Assembly (NCBI RefSeq): GCF_900129215.1
Contig: NZ_FQUQ01000001.1
Coordinates: 1,054,001-1,118,000, forward strand
DNA length: 64,000 bases
From: Pedobacter caeni
GTDB lineage: Bacteria > Bacteroidota > Bacteroidia > Sphingobacteriales > Sphingobacteriaceae
Direction of reading: 5' to 3'
Made by a program: the position numbers and the translations under genes
Notes under the pieces: generated by a model
Database searches by the model: none
Told to the model about the DNA's origin: nothing
The model's input: only the letters and a program-made list of their open reading frames with translations
In this document: piece by piece, positions 51,860 through 59,589 of the stretch
Numbering within the stretch: the first letter of the stretch is position 1
How the letters are laid out: every line of letters begins with the position of its first letter

Positions 51860-51891
51860 GCAACAAAGTTGCACTATATATCTGCGATTTG
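51860..51891. promoter_or_regulatory. Zur-like operator overlapping a promoter-like sequence
   Basis: GCAACAAAGTTGC (51860-51872) is a perfect 5-3-5 dyad. A second dyad, CAAATCGCA (51854-51862) and TGCGATTTG (51883-51891), flanks it. On the minus strand TTTG, then 20 nt, then CAACTTTG (51871-51864) resembles a -33/-7 promoter with one mismatch, so the dyad covers the -7 box. This suits a Fur-family (Zur) repressor for the zinc operon; the regulator is inferred. Confidence 0.55.
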
Positions 51892-51925
51892 CAAAACATT
51901 TTCATTTTTTATTAACGGGTAATAT

Positions 51926-51977
51926 AAAAAGCGCGTATTGTCCAGACGATTATTTACCAGACAACACGCGCTTTTTT
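51926..51977 (-). terminator. Terminator after the beta-lactamase gene
   Basis: The stem GACAACACGCGCTTTTTT / AAAAAGCGCGTATTGTC (one mismatch) spans 51926-51977 with a 17-nt loop. Read leftward it ends with TTTTTATATT. So it separates the beta-lactamase transcript from the zinc operon. Confidence 0.7.
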
Positions 51978-52004
51978 AATAAAATATGGTTGATATAAAC
52001 CTGG

Positions 52005-52898
52005 TTACTTTACCGCTTCATCAAAGGCTGCTTTGGCCAGCTCTGCAATGATCTTATCGACTTCTTTATCATCTTCTTTTGTCATCGATACAAATGCAGA
52101 GATGAGCATTTTTTTGCCATTAGGAAGGGTCACAATTCCAATGTCATTGGAACCTGAAATAATCCCCGCTTTATTTACTCCTGAGTTTCCGGTTTTATGG
52201 GCAACAACAGTTCCCTGAGGCAACAGGCCTTTAATTTTACCCGGTCCTGTTACGGTTTCTTCCATAATTTTCATTAAGAAATCTCCGGTAGCCTTTTTAA
52301 GGACTTTACCTTCCCAGAATTTTTTAAGCAATTGATTGGCCGCTTTTGGTGTAGTCCAGTTCCTGAACTGTACCTGATCATCTTTGTGCATCTCTTCCTC
52401 TGTTCCGGTAATAGAGATCTCTTTAATGCCTTGTTTTTTGATAAACTGATGTGCTTTTCCGGTACCTCCGATGAGCCTGAATAAAATGTCACAGCCGTTG
52501 TTATCGCTCTCCGAAACGGTGTATTTCAGGATTTCCGATAAAGGCAATTCGACATTTCCATTTGGATATTTATCGCGTATCGGGCTCCAGGTATCCTGAA
52601 GCAGGTCGCTTGGTTTGACAAGAATTTTTTGGTCGATACTGAATTTACCTTGGTCTACCTGGTTCAACACGGCCAGGGCAAGGTGAAATTTGTAGACACT
52701 TTGCATTGGATAATGCTTGTCGCCATTCACAGAGACGACTTTCTGGTTTTCCAAATACAATACGGAGAAGCCTACATCAGCTTTTTTAGTCCTGACGATG
52801 CTGTCCAGTTTTTGTTGGAGCGGGTTGGTTTGTGCAAATAATGCTGAGGAAAAAACGGATGCCGTCAGCGTTAAAAATAAAAAGGAATTACGTTTCAT
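52005..52898 (-). CDS. Class A beta-lactamase (A2 subclass-like)
   Basis: 297 aa. Signal peptide MKRNSFLFLTLTASVFSSAL-FAQ. Catalytic motifs: S67-V-Y-K70 (SxxK, nucleophile Ser67), S131-D-N133 (SDN), a Glu-rich omega loop around residues 163-172 (TGTEEEMH) where the general-base Glu lies, and K235-T-G237. The loop form and the FRNWTTPKAANQLLKKFWEG helix resemble the Bacteroidota subclass that includes CfxA, CepA, PER and VEB. Most environmental Bacteroidota carry such chromosomal enzymes; the hydrolysis range cannot be inferred from the sequence. No regulator is beside it. Confidence 0.92.
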   Translation of the reverse strand: MKRNSFLFLTLTASVFSSALFAQTNPLQQKLDSIVRTKKADVGFSVLYLENQKVVSVNGDKHYPMQSVYKFHLALAVLNQVDQGKFSIDQKILVKPSDLLQDTWSPIRDKYPNGNVELPLSEILKYTVSESDNNGCDILFRLIGGTGKAHQFIKKQGIKEISITGTEEEMHKDDQVQFRNWTTPKAANQLLKKFWEGKVLKKATGDFLMKIMEETVTGPGKIKGLLPQGTVVAHKTGNSGVNKAGIISGSNDIGIVTLPNGKKMLISAFVSMTKEDDKEVDKIIAELAKAAFDEAVK

Positions 52899-53068
52899 GT
52901 GACAAAGTTAATGTCTTTATGCATTAACTCTCCTTCTAACGTGTATGGCTTTAAAATATTCTGATATACTTAAACTTTTGTTCCCCTTTATGATGATGCT
53001 GATTTTTTGTGATGCTCATCATTTCTGATTAAAAGGAATTTTGCCTTATTTGCAGCGTTTAACAGCTG

Positions 53069-54355
53069 ATGATGAATGTAGGAATTATAGGACTTGGTGA
53101 TATGGGTAAAATGTATGCTTTAGGTTTTGCTAAAGCAGGTTATACCGTTTATGGCTCCGACCTTCCACAGCGGAGAGAAGAATTAAATGAAACGCTAAAC
53201 CCCTATGGGATTACCATTCTGGAGGATGGTAAGGAAGTTTCCAGAATCTGTGATGTGATTTTTTATGCGGTAGAATCGGAAAAGATCGAGCAGGTATTGG
53301 CGATGTATGGCAGTTCGACTAAATATGGGGCAATTGTGGCAGGACAAACTTCGGTGAAACATCCGGAGATCACGGCTTTTGAGAAATACCTGCCTAAGGA
53401 CATTCAGATCATCACCTGTCATTCTTTACACGGACCAGGCTTTGATCCTGCGGGTCAGAAAATGATTGTCATCCCCCACCGGACCAGTAATGAAGCATAC
53501 CAGCGTATGACCGACCTCCTCTCCTGCCTGGGCTCTGAACTGGTAGAGATGAAAGATTACCGGGACCACGACCGCATTGTTGCCGATACACAGGCTGCCA
53601 CACACGTAGGGTTTGAAAGTATGGGTACAGCCTGGGCATCGGCCGGCTTCTTTCCATGGGAAAATGCATCCTATCTGGGTGGAATAGACAATGTAAAAAT
53701 CCTGACCACCCTTCGGATCTTTAGCTATAAAGCGCATATCTATGCGGGTTTGGCGATCCTGAATCCCTTTGCAAGGCAACAGGTGAAACGTTATGCCCAG
53801 TCGGAATCGGAACTTTTTAAGATGATGATCATGGAGGAAGAACAGGAGTTCAGAAACCGTCTTTATAAAGTCAGGGATTTTGTTTTTCATGAAAGCAGGA
53901 AACCATTGCTTCTGGATGATCAGGTGATGCAGGAATTTTCACTGTCTACCAGTCCGGGGGTACGGAAGGCCAATTCACACCTCAGTTTACTGAGTATGGC
54001 CGACGCCTGGTACCATTTACAGATCAACCCTTACGATAACCTGATTTGTCAGACTCCCCCATTTCGGCTGAGGCTGGGAATTGTGGAATACCTTTTCCGG
54101 AATGAGGACCTGCTGGAAGAGTCCATCCATGCAGCGCTATTTGATAAGAGCATCCGTGCAGACGACCTGGAGTTTCATTCCGCAGTACGGGAATGGGCAT
54201 CCATCATCGGCTACGGGGATATGGAGGGCTATAAACAGCATTTTGACCAGACTAAACTGTTTTTCAAGGACAGGCTGGAGCATGGCCGTGAACAGAGTTC
54301 AGCGATGATCAAAAGGCTGACAGATCAAAATACTTTTCCTAGTGTTCCTTTTTAA
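53069..54355 (+). CDS. tyrA: Prephenate dehydrogenase, fungal Tyr1-like
   Basis: 428 aa. It begins with a dinucleotide loop [16 protein letters not shown] and has a Tyr1-like core: [77 protein letters not shown]. From memory these are far closer to yeast Tyr1 (NADP-dependent, about 440 aa) than to typical bacterial TyrA (about 280 aa). The extra C-terminal 180 residues follow the fungal length. It converts prephenate to 4-hydroxyphenylpyruvate for tyrosine. Two ATGs (53069, 53072) are possible starts. It overlaps the convergent ribB by 17 nt. Origin by transfer is inference. Confidence 0.8.
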   Translation: MMNVGIIGLGDMGKMYALGFAKAGYTVYGSDLPQRREELNETLNPYGITILEDGKEVSRICDVIFYAVESEKIEQVLAMYGSSTKYGAIVAGQTSVKHPEITAFEKYLPKDIQIITCHSLHGPGFDPAGQKMIVIPHRTSNEAYQRMTDLLSCLGSELVEMKDYRDHDRIVADTQAATHVGFESMGTAWASAGFFPWENASYLGGIDNVKILTTLRIFSYKAHIYAGLAILNPFARQQVKRYAQSESELFKMMIMEEEQEFRNRLYKVRDFVFHESRKPLLLDDQVMQEFSLSTSPGVRKANSHLSLLSMADAWYHLQINPYDNLICQTPPFRLRLGIVEYLFRNEDLLEESIHAALFDKSIRADDLEFHSAVREWASIIGYGDMEGYKQHFDQTKLFFKDRLEHGREQSSAMIKRLTDQNTFPSVPF

Positions 54356-54959
54356 GGTAAGCAATCAGGTCTTCGATAGAGATGATTTTCAACTGGTGTC
54401 TGGCGGCGATTTCCATCAGATCCGGTAAACGGGCCATTTCCCCATCTTCTTTCAGGATTTCTACCAATACCCCTGCCGGCTCCATTCCCGCTAAACGGGC
54501 AAGGTCTACGGTTGCTTCCGTATGTCCGGGTCTGGCCAATACACCACCTTCTTTAGCGCGTAAGGGAAAGATATGCCCTGGTCTGCCCAGATCAAAGCCT
54601 TTTACTTTTGGATCGATCAATGACCTGATGGTTTTTGAACGGTCGGATGCAGAGATTCCGGTGGTACAGCCGCTTCCCAGTAAATCAATAGAAACGGTGA
54701 AACTGGTTTCATAAGCGGCAGTATTATCGGTTACCATTTGATGCAGGTTGAGTTCATCACATCTATCTGCCGTTAAAGGAGCGCAAACCAGCCCCCTGCC
54801 ATGACTCACCATGAAGTTAATCACCTCCGGGCTTGCATTCTCAGCAGCGGTAATAAAATCCCCCTCATTCTCCCGATTTTCATCGTCTACTACAATTATT
54901 ACTTTACCGGCCTTAATCTCTTCAATGGCTTCGGCAATGCTGTTCAGTTTAACCTGCAT
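54339..54959 (-). CDS. ribB: 3,4-dihydroxy-2-butanone-4-phosphate synthase
   Basis: 206 aa from the ATG at 54959 ([19 protein letters not shown]); an upstream frame to 54989 is unlikely. It has the conserved RibB signatures: [18 protein letters not shown] (acidic metal-binding loop), [39 protein letters not shown] and [14 protein letters not shown]. It converts ribulose 5-phosphate to the four-carbon precursor of riboflavin. It lacks the GTP cyclohydrolase II (RibA) half, so RibA must be elsewhere. No FMN riboswitch hairpin was recognised in the 95 nt upstream. It converges on tyrA with a 17-nt overlap. Confidence 0.97.
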   Translation of the reverse strand: MQVKLNSIAEAIEEIKAGKVIIVVDDENRENEGDFITAAENASPEVINFMVSHGRGLVCAPLTADRCDELNLHQMVTDNTAAYETSFTVSIDLLGSGCTTGISASDRSKTIRSLIDPKVKGFDLGRPGHIFPLRAKEGGVLARPGHTEATVDLARLAGMEPAGVLVEILKEDGEMARLPDLMEIAARHQLKIISIEDLIAYLKKEH

Positions 54960-55054
54960 GATGTGATATAGATTTAAAATTAGTTGCAAAGGTATCCCGG
55001 CCGGATTTCCCGATGTTAGGACTAAGGCTTGCTTTATTGGTACTTTTGCTGTAA

Positions 55055-55924
55055 TTAAGCGACAGAAGATGCGGTTTTCCGAAACTCAGCAGGTGTTAAT
55101 CCCTCCTGTTTCTTAAATTGACGGGAGAAATAAGAAAAGTCTTTAAAGCCAAGCTCAGCTGCGATCTGCCCCACAGTCCAGGGGCCGTGAATGAGCATTC
55201 TTTTTGCTTCCAGGAGTACTCTTTCCCGGATGAGTTCCCCTGCAGTTTTTCCGGTGATTTTTTTAGCAATCTCATTTAAATGGGCTGTAGTGATGAAAAG
55301 CTGTGCTGCAAAAAAGGAAAGTTTGGTTTCTTTTTTATAGTTCTGCTCGATCAGCTTTCTGAACTTCCTGAAGCTGAAGAGGTTGATATTGTCTGTCTCT
55401 ATAGATTCTTCTGAAAGCATCATCCTCTGGATCTGAAAAAGAAAAGCAAGCAGGAGGTGCCTGATGACACTGGCCGAACGGTCTTTCCGCCCTGCCTCAA
55501 GATGTAGCATGTTTAATATGGAAGCCAGTTCCTTTGATTCGTCCGGGTTTAGGCTAAATGATGGTTTGGAATGACTGTTTTCGAGAAATGACAAGCCCAT
55601 CAGGATTTCAGGGCTGGCATGACTAAGCGAAAGGAATTCTTCTGTAAACATGATGCTATAGCCTTTCACATTTTCCGATTGCCCCAGTTCATGGATCTGA
55701 CCGGGAGCTATAAAGAAAAGTGCATCTGAGTCGAGGTCAAAGGTATGCTGATCAATCAGGTGCTGAGCAGGCCCTTTTTCAATCCACAATACCTCGTAAA
55801 AACTGTGTTTATGTGGCCATACCATACGCACAGGTTTTCCGATATCTTCAAACCTATCCATCATAAACTGTCCGGGAATAGAAAAAGAAGAGCTAAAATC
55901 TTCGAGATGGTAGCTGACGATCAT
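55055..55924 (-). CDS. AraC-family regulator
   Basis: 289 aa from the ATG at 55924 (a TTG at 55930 adds two residues). The N-terminal cupin has [20 protein letters not shown] and [11 protein letters not shown], typical of ligand-binding AraC domains. The two C-terminal HTH motifs are about residues 195-285 ([20 protein letters not shown] and [20 protein letters not shown], ending [15 protein letters not shown]). The second motif fits the AraC signature. It follows the ASCH-like gene by 15 nt, itself 22 nt after yiaA, and so is likely the last gene of a three-gene operon. The ligand is unknown. Confidence 0.9.
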   Translation of the reverse strand: MIVSYHLEDFSSSFSIPGQFMMDRFEDIGKPVRMVWPHKHSFYEVLWIEKGPAQHLIDQHTFDLDSDALFFIAPGQIHELGQSENVKGYSIMFTEEFLSLSHASPEILMGLSFLENSHSKPSFSLNPDESKELASILNMLHLEAGRKDRSASVIRHLLLAFLFQIQRMMLSEESIETDNINLFSFRKFRKLIEQNYKKETKLSFFAAQLFITTAHLNEIAKKITGKTAGELIRERVLLEAKRMLIHGPWTVGQIAAELGFKDFSYFSRQFKKQEGLTPAEFRKTASSVA

Positions 55925-55939
55925 GATCAATACTTTTTG

Positions 55940-56437
55940 TTAATACCTAACCGATGTCCAATGGATGAGTTTCCCACTGAAATCTCCGCTAAAATAAGAC
56001 AATAATTCTTCAGCAGATGAAAAACCATCATTTATGGCCAGGGTATTCAGTTGTTCATCGTCCAGCTGATTTTCAGCAACAGTAACGGTATAGTTTTCCC
56101 CGGCAGCTTTTCTGATCTCGATTTTCTGAACACCGGTGCAGTGCAGCATCGGGGCAAACTGAAACTCATCTGAGGTATCTTTATAGATGACCATGGTGAT
56201 TTCTGCGCCTGCATGCCATAATTCATCAGGATCTTTTCTGATCGTATGGATTTTTGGTTCCAGAAATTCGGTGTAAGCATCACCATCCCAGTTCCTGTCG
56301 AACTTCTGAATGTGACGTTCCTGATATCTGTAATGCTCATTGTCCAGATGTGAAGAAAGGGCCATGAGGCCCTTCCAGATCTTTTCAATGAAGTAATTCG
56401 GTTGGTCATTAATGACCGTTCCAAATGATAATTTCAT
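55940..56437 (-). CDS. ASCH-like hypothetical protein
   Basis: 165 aa, no signal. The N-terminal part is helical (FIEKIWKGLMALSSHLDNEH). The C-terminal part has GAEITMVIYKDTSDEFQFAP, VQKIEIRKAAGENYTVTVAE and INDGFSSAEELLSYFSGDFS ending GKLIHWT, a pattern seen in ASCH domains (DGF-x-S-x-x-E/L-x-x-F-x-x-x-F-x-G...IHW). ASCH proteins are thought to bind RNA or nucleotides. Function here is unknown. It lies between yiaA (22 nt) and AraC (15 nt). Confidence 0.6.
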   Translation of the reverse strand: MKLSFGTVINDQPNYFIEKIWKGLMALSSHLDNEHYRYQERHIQKFDRNWDGDAYTEFLEPKIHTIRKDPDELWHAGAEITMVIYKDTSDEFQFAPMLHCTGVQKIEIRKAAGENYTVTVAENQLDDEQLNTLAINDGFSSAEELLSYFSGDFSGKLIHWTSVRY

Positions 56438-56459
56438 TCTTTAATGTTGTTATTTAAGC

Positions 56460-56885
56460 TTAATTGTCTTCATTACGGTTGATGTGACCACCGCCACCAC
56501 CTTCCGGTTTGTTATCCCTGGTATTTTTCTGTACGGCAATAGCGCCAAACATCGCCAAAAGGAAAGCAAAGGCATAAAACCCTTTTTCGCTTGGCAATAA
56601 TGTGGCATTCCAAAGTCCAATGGTTAGTAAGACAATGGATAAAAGTGTAGCAAACCAGCTCAATCCATAATAGATGTCTGTTACAGGAATTCCTTCCAGC
56701 CTGTCCCTTACACTTTTTTGTACGGATACTACGGCAAACAAGCCAAACATCATGATGGAGAAGTAATATCCTTTTTCGTTGAGTTGCATTTCTGCTCTTG
56801 CTAAACCGACGAAATAGCCGATCATTCCCGCTCCAAGGGCGATCCAGGATACTGCGACGAAAGCGTTAGATGTTTTTTGATTCAT
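56460..56885 (-). CDS. yiaA: YiaA/YiaB-family inner-membrane protein
   Basis: 141 aa. It holds four hydrophobic helices in two similar halves: [20 protein letters not shown] and [21 protein letters not shown], then [20 protein letters not shown] and [20 protein letters not shown]. The repeated VQKSVRD/VQKNTRD after the second helix of each half is the YiaAB hallmark. The C-terminus is a Gly-rich, charged tail (PEGGGGGH). Function unknown; E. coli homologues are stress-related. It is the first gene of the operon that also contains the ASCH-like and AraC genes. Confidence 0.85.
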   Translation of the reverse strand: MNQKTSNAFVAVSWIALGAGMIGYFVGLARAEMQLNEKGYYFSIMMFGLFAVVSVQKSVRDRLEGIPVTDIYYGLSWFATLLSIVLLTIGLWNATLLPSEKGFYAFAFLLAMFGAIAVQKNTRDNKPEGGGGGHINRNEDN

Positions 56886-57073
56886 AGTTTGTGTTTTTGT
56901 AACTGTAATTATAATGAATAATCAGATATAATTATTCATTCTGCAAAATATATTTACGGTAATAATTAAGGTACAATACCAGGAATACTTGCTTTAGCTC
57001 ATTTAAGCATAATAAATTTTCAAAAACAAAACTTATATCGGTTTGTTAAAGAGATACATTTAAAACATATCTT

Positions 57074-57655
57074 ATGAAAAAATTATTCTTAACTGCTAGT
57101 CTATGTGCCGGACTATTATTTGGCGCAAAAGCACAGATACAAAAAGGTAATGTATTTGTCGGTGCCTCCCTTTCAGATATTAGTTTTGGTCTGGATAAAC
57201 CCAATACATTCAGTTTCAATATCAATCCAAAAGCAGCCTGGTTTATACAGGATGGGCTTGCCATTGGTGGTGAAGTGGATTTTGGTCTGACTACTCAAAA
57301 AGGTGGCGGAACAGGCATTAACTATGGCATTGGTGCTTTGGGAAGATACTTTGGCGCAACCGGAGCAAACGAAGTGGTGAAAAACTCAAGGTTCTTTGGT
57401 GAGGCAACTGTAGGTGTTAACGGAATTAATCCTGCTGGTCCTGTTGGAAATACCAATGGACTGGGTTTTAGTTTTGGTCCGGGTTTCACTTACTTTGTGA
57501 CGCCAACTATCGGACTGGAAGGATTGCTAAAGTATAACGGTGTTGTCGGATTTGGCAGCAGTGCTTATGCGCATAAATTAACACTTGGTGTTGGTTTCAG
57601 CATTTACCTTCCTGGAAAAAGTACAGCAAGAAAAGTACAGAAAGATGTGAACTAA
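57074..57655 (+). CDS. Outer-membrane beta-barrel protein
   Basis: 193 aa. Signal peptide MKKLFLTASLCAGLLFGAKA followed by Q. The mature chain is alternating aromatic/hydrophobic strands (KGNVFVGASLSDISFGLDKP, GLAIGGEVDFGLTTQKGGGT, GIGALGRYFGAT, VGFGSSAYAHKLTLGVGFSI) with Gly-rich turns, fitting an eight-stranded porin-like barrel (outer-membrane protein beta-barrel family, PF13505/OmpW-like). It does not carry an OmpA peptidoglycan domain. It ends with a polar tail (KSTARKVQKDVN), atypical for barrels that end in Phe. A strong terminator follows. Transport role unknown. Confidence 0.8.
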   Translation: MKKLFLTASLCAGLLFGAKAQIQKGNVFVGASLSDISFGLDKPNTFSFNINPKAAWFIQDGLAIGGEVDFGLTTQKGGGTGINYGIGALGRYFGATGANEVVKNSRFFGEATVGVNGINPAGPVGNTNGLGFSFGPGFTYFVTPTIGLEGLLKYNGVVGFGSSAYAHKLTLGVGFSIYLPGKSTARKVQKDVN

Positions 57656-57681
57656 CGTATACTTTCTTTTATAGCCTGTAT

Positions 57682-57727
57682 AAAGGGGCAGTTGCTTTCG
57701 GTCGAAAGCAACTGCCCCTTTTCTTTT
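57682..57727 (+). terminator. Strong intrinsic terminator
   Basis: AAAGGGGCAGTTGCTTTC and GAAAGCAACTGCCCCTTT form a perfect 18-bp stem with loop GGTC, then TCTTTT. It begins 27 nt after the barrel stop. Confidence 0.85.
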
Positions 57728-57816
57728 GATAGGATTTTCTTTTATAGCATTACCTAAACTTTTTCTTCCTGTAATCCTCCTTCTATAAAACTGGTAATCC
57801 GATTCCTAATCCCCCA

Positions 57817-57839
57817 AATTGTAGAATAATTCTACAATT
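57817..57839. promoter_or_regulatory. Perfect 23-bp palindrome
   Basis: AATTGTAGAAT-A-ATTCTACAATT is perfect with 11 bp on each side. It lies 127 nt upstream of the PepSY-like gene and 160 nt after the barrel gene, beyond its terminator. Likely an operator; the regulator is unknown. Confidence 0.6.
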
Positions 57840-57965
57840 AAAACAGATGAATAAATAGTTAAGTGTCTAAAAATCAGAACTGTGCCAGAAAATGTTTATT
57901 ACGGCATCATTATTAAACCTACCCTAAACGTAATTAACAAGAATATTAACTGAAATACAACGAAT

Positions 57966-58277
57966 ATGAAAAAGATCATTTTATCAGCAGCATTTTTAGC
58001 TTTCGCAGGATTAACAGCAGCAAACGCAAGTGAAGTAAAAGAACCAGTAGCCATTACCGTTAAACAGGATAGCGTTACTAAAGCACCAGTTGAGTTGAAA
58101 GATTTACCTGAGCCGGTTAAAGCAACACTACAAACAGAACCCGTTAAAGCATGGACACCAACAGCTGCCTTCCTGGTAACGAATGCGGATAAATCTACTT
58201 ACTATCAGATCGATATCAAAAAAGGTGAAGAAACAGCTTCAGTAAGATTAGATAAAGACGGTAAACCCGTAAAATAA
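57966..58277 (+). CDS. PepSY-like small secreted protein
   Basis: 103 aa. Signal peptide MKKIILSAAFLAFAGLTAANA with an ANA-S cleavage site. The mature part has DLPEPVKATLQTEPVKAWTP and YQIDIKKGEETASVRLDKDG. The LPxxVKxxL...Y.(V/I)xxxKG..xxxxLDxDGKxV pattern is the PepSY-like domain common in Bacteroidota periplasmic proteins. The single domain is shorter than tandem members. It is probably a periplasmic inhibitor or binding protein; nothing specific is shown. The gene is monocistronic, bounded by a palindrome upstream and a terminator downstream. Confidence 0.8.
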   Translation: MKKIILSAAFLAFAGLTAANASEVKEPVAITVKQDSVTKAPVELKDLPEPVKATLQTEPVKAWTPTAAFLVTNADKSTYYQIDIKKGEETASVRLDKDGKPVK

Positions 58278-58305
58278 CGACAAGTTATTTCTATATATGC
58301 TATGA

Positions 58306-58331
58306 AAGAGCCGGATACGTCCGGCTTTTTT
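58306..58331 (+). terminator. Intrinsic terminator of the PepSY-like gene
   Basis: AGCCGGA-TACG-TCCGGCT (7-bp stem, tetraloop) followed by TTTTT, 28 nt after the stop at 58277. Confidence 0.75.
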
Positions 58332-58371
58332 GCGTATAAGACATTTTATAAATTGATCCGCCTATTTCTCT

Positions 58372-58401
58372 AATTCGGTCGCCTTTTTCTACAACTCAGT
58401 C
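58372..58401 (+). promoter_or_regulatory. LytTR-like tandem sites upstream of the RND operon
   Basis: AATTCGGTC (58372-58380) and AACTCAGTC (58393-58401) are direct repeats with starts 21 bp apart, two helical turns, as for LytTR-type regulators that bind tandem 9-bp boxes. They precede a -7 box at 58434 by 33-62 nt, a distance for activators. The regulator is not in the window. Confidence 0.5.
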
Positions 58402-58433
58402 AGTTTCCTCCCCTCGTCACCCTGTGTATGGAA

Positions 58434-58441
58434 TAATTTTG
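58434..58441 (+). promoter_or_regulatory. -7 box (TAATTTTG) of the RND operon
   Basis: TAATTTTG matches TAnnTTTG and lies 26 nt before the adaptor ATG at 58468. No -33 TTTG fits, so activation by a protein bound to the repeats at 58372 is plausible. Confidence 0.5.
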
Positions 58442-58467
58442 AAGAAATTATAAACCAATAAACAGAA

Positions 58468-59583
58468 ATGAAAAAGGGAAAAAATATCATCATCTGGTTA
58501 TCCTCCATAACCGGAATATTATGCTTTATTGTCTATGTTCTTCTTGACAATAAAGCTGCAGCCGACAGTGAGATAAAAAAAGACCTCAGCCCTGTCTCCT
58601 ATGCGGTCTCTGCTGCTTATGCAACAGAAACAGAGGTCCCTGGCGCATCGGTATTCAGGGGACATATCGCCGCCAAAAACATCGTCAATATCTTTAGTGA
58701 AGGTGAAGGAAAACTGACCAGTTCTGCTATTCTGCTGGGTAGAAAGCTGAGCAAAGGCGAGGTGATCGGGCGGATCGACAAGACCATCAGGACCGCAGCC
58801 AATCAAATCAATGTATTGGGACTGGCAAAAGCAAAAACAGATTATGAAACGGCCAGGAGAAATGCAGCCCGGTTTGAAGCTTTGTTAAAAGAAGACAATG
58901 CTTCTTATGTGGAAGTAGAAAATGCCCGTTTACAGCTGAGCTCCGCGGAAATGCAATTGAAAACTTATCAGCAGCAGCTGACCATTTCCAACAAAGAAGT
59001 GGGACAGCTGAACGTTGTATCGCCCGCAAATGGAATAATTGTAGAGAAAAAATCAAATCCCGGTGATTATATCAGCCCTGGAACACTGCTTGGCGTGATT
59101 GCAGAAATGGACCATGTGCTGGTTAAAGTATTTGTTCCGGAACAGCTCATTACAAAAATACAGGTAGGCAGAACGGTGAGCATCCGGCCTGATGTTTATG
59201 TGAATACCAGCCTGAAAGGAAAAATTAAAACCATTATTCCACTGGCCAATGAAGCCAAAGCTTTTCCGGTGGAGATTGAAATCCCCAATCCTGAAACCAC
59301 ACCATTGATGAGCGGAATGAATGTTTCTGTCCATTTTAATGAAGATCTGTTCTCTAAAGCCCTCACCATTCCAAGAACAGCCTTATTGAGAGATGTTAAA
59401 GGAAACTATGTATATGTGATCGATTCCAGGAAAAATCCCCTGCGAAAAACAGTGGTTCCGGGCAGAGATATCGGGACTACGGTTGAAATCAAAGAAGGGC
59501 TGAAAAAGGGTGATCTGGTGATCAGCTCCGGCCAGGGAAATATCGAACCTGGAAAAGTATTGAAATCTTATACCTTAAATTAA
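58468..59583 (+). CDS. RND efflux periplasmic adaptor
   Basis: 371 aa. One N-terminal helix (about residues 8-26) anchors it in the inner membrane. The HlyD-type order follows: beta-barrel entry (VFRGHIAAKNIVNIFSEGEG), lipoyl half (LLGRKLSKGEVIGRID), helical hairpin (about residues 110-175), the second lipoyl half (NVVSPANGIIVEKKSNPGDY), beta-barrel (VKVFVPEQLITKIQVGRTVS) and membrane-proximal strands ending VVISSGQGNIEPGK. It bridges the permease to the outer-membrane factor. The permease begins 6 nt after its stop, so the two are co-translated. Confidence 0.93.
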   Translation: MKKGKNIIIWLSSITGILCFIVYVLLDNKAAADSEIKKDLSPVSYAVSAAYATETEVPGASVFRGHIAAKNIVNIFSEGEGKLTSSAILLGRKLSKGEVIGRIDKTIRTAANQINVLGLAKAKTDYETARRNAARFEALLKEDNASYVEVENARLQLSSAEMQLKTYQQQLTISNKEVGQLNVVSPANGIIVEKKSNPGDYISPGTLLGVIAEMDHVLVKVFVPEQLITKIQVGRTVSIRPDVYVNTSLKGKIKTIIPLANEAKAFPVEIEIPNPETTPLMSGMNVSVHFNEDLFSKALTIPRTALLRDVKGNYVYVIDSRKNPLRKTVVPGRDIGTTVEIKEGLKKGDLVISSGQGNIEPGKVLKSYTLN

Positions 59584-59589
59584 AGCATC

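Noticed and set aside
53426..53890. 154-aa frame antisense to tyrA
   Set aside because: The tyrA frame is clear over its length; this is an overlapping shadow.
54960..55054. FMN riboswitch before ribB
   Set aside because: The upstream region is only 95 nt and no conserved RFN-element pairing was recognised.
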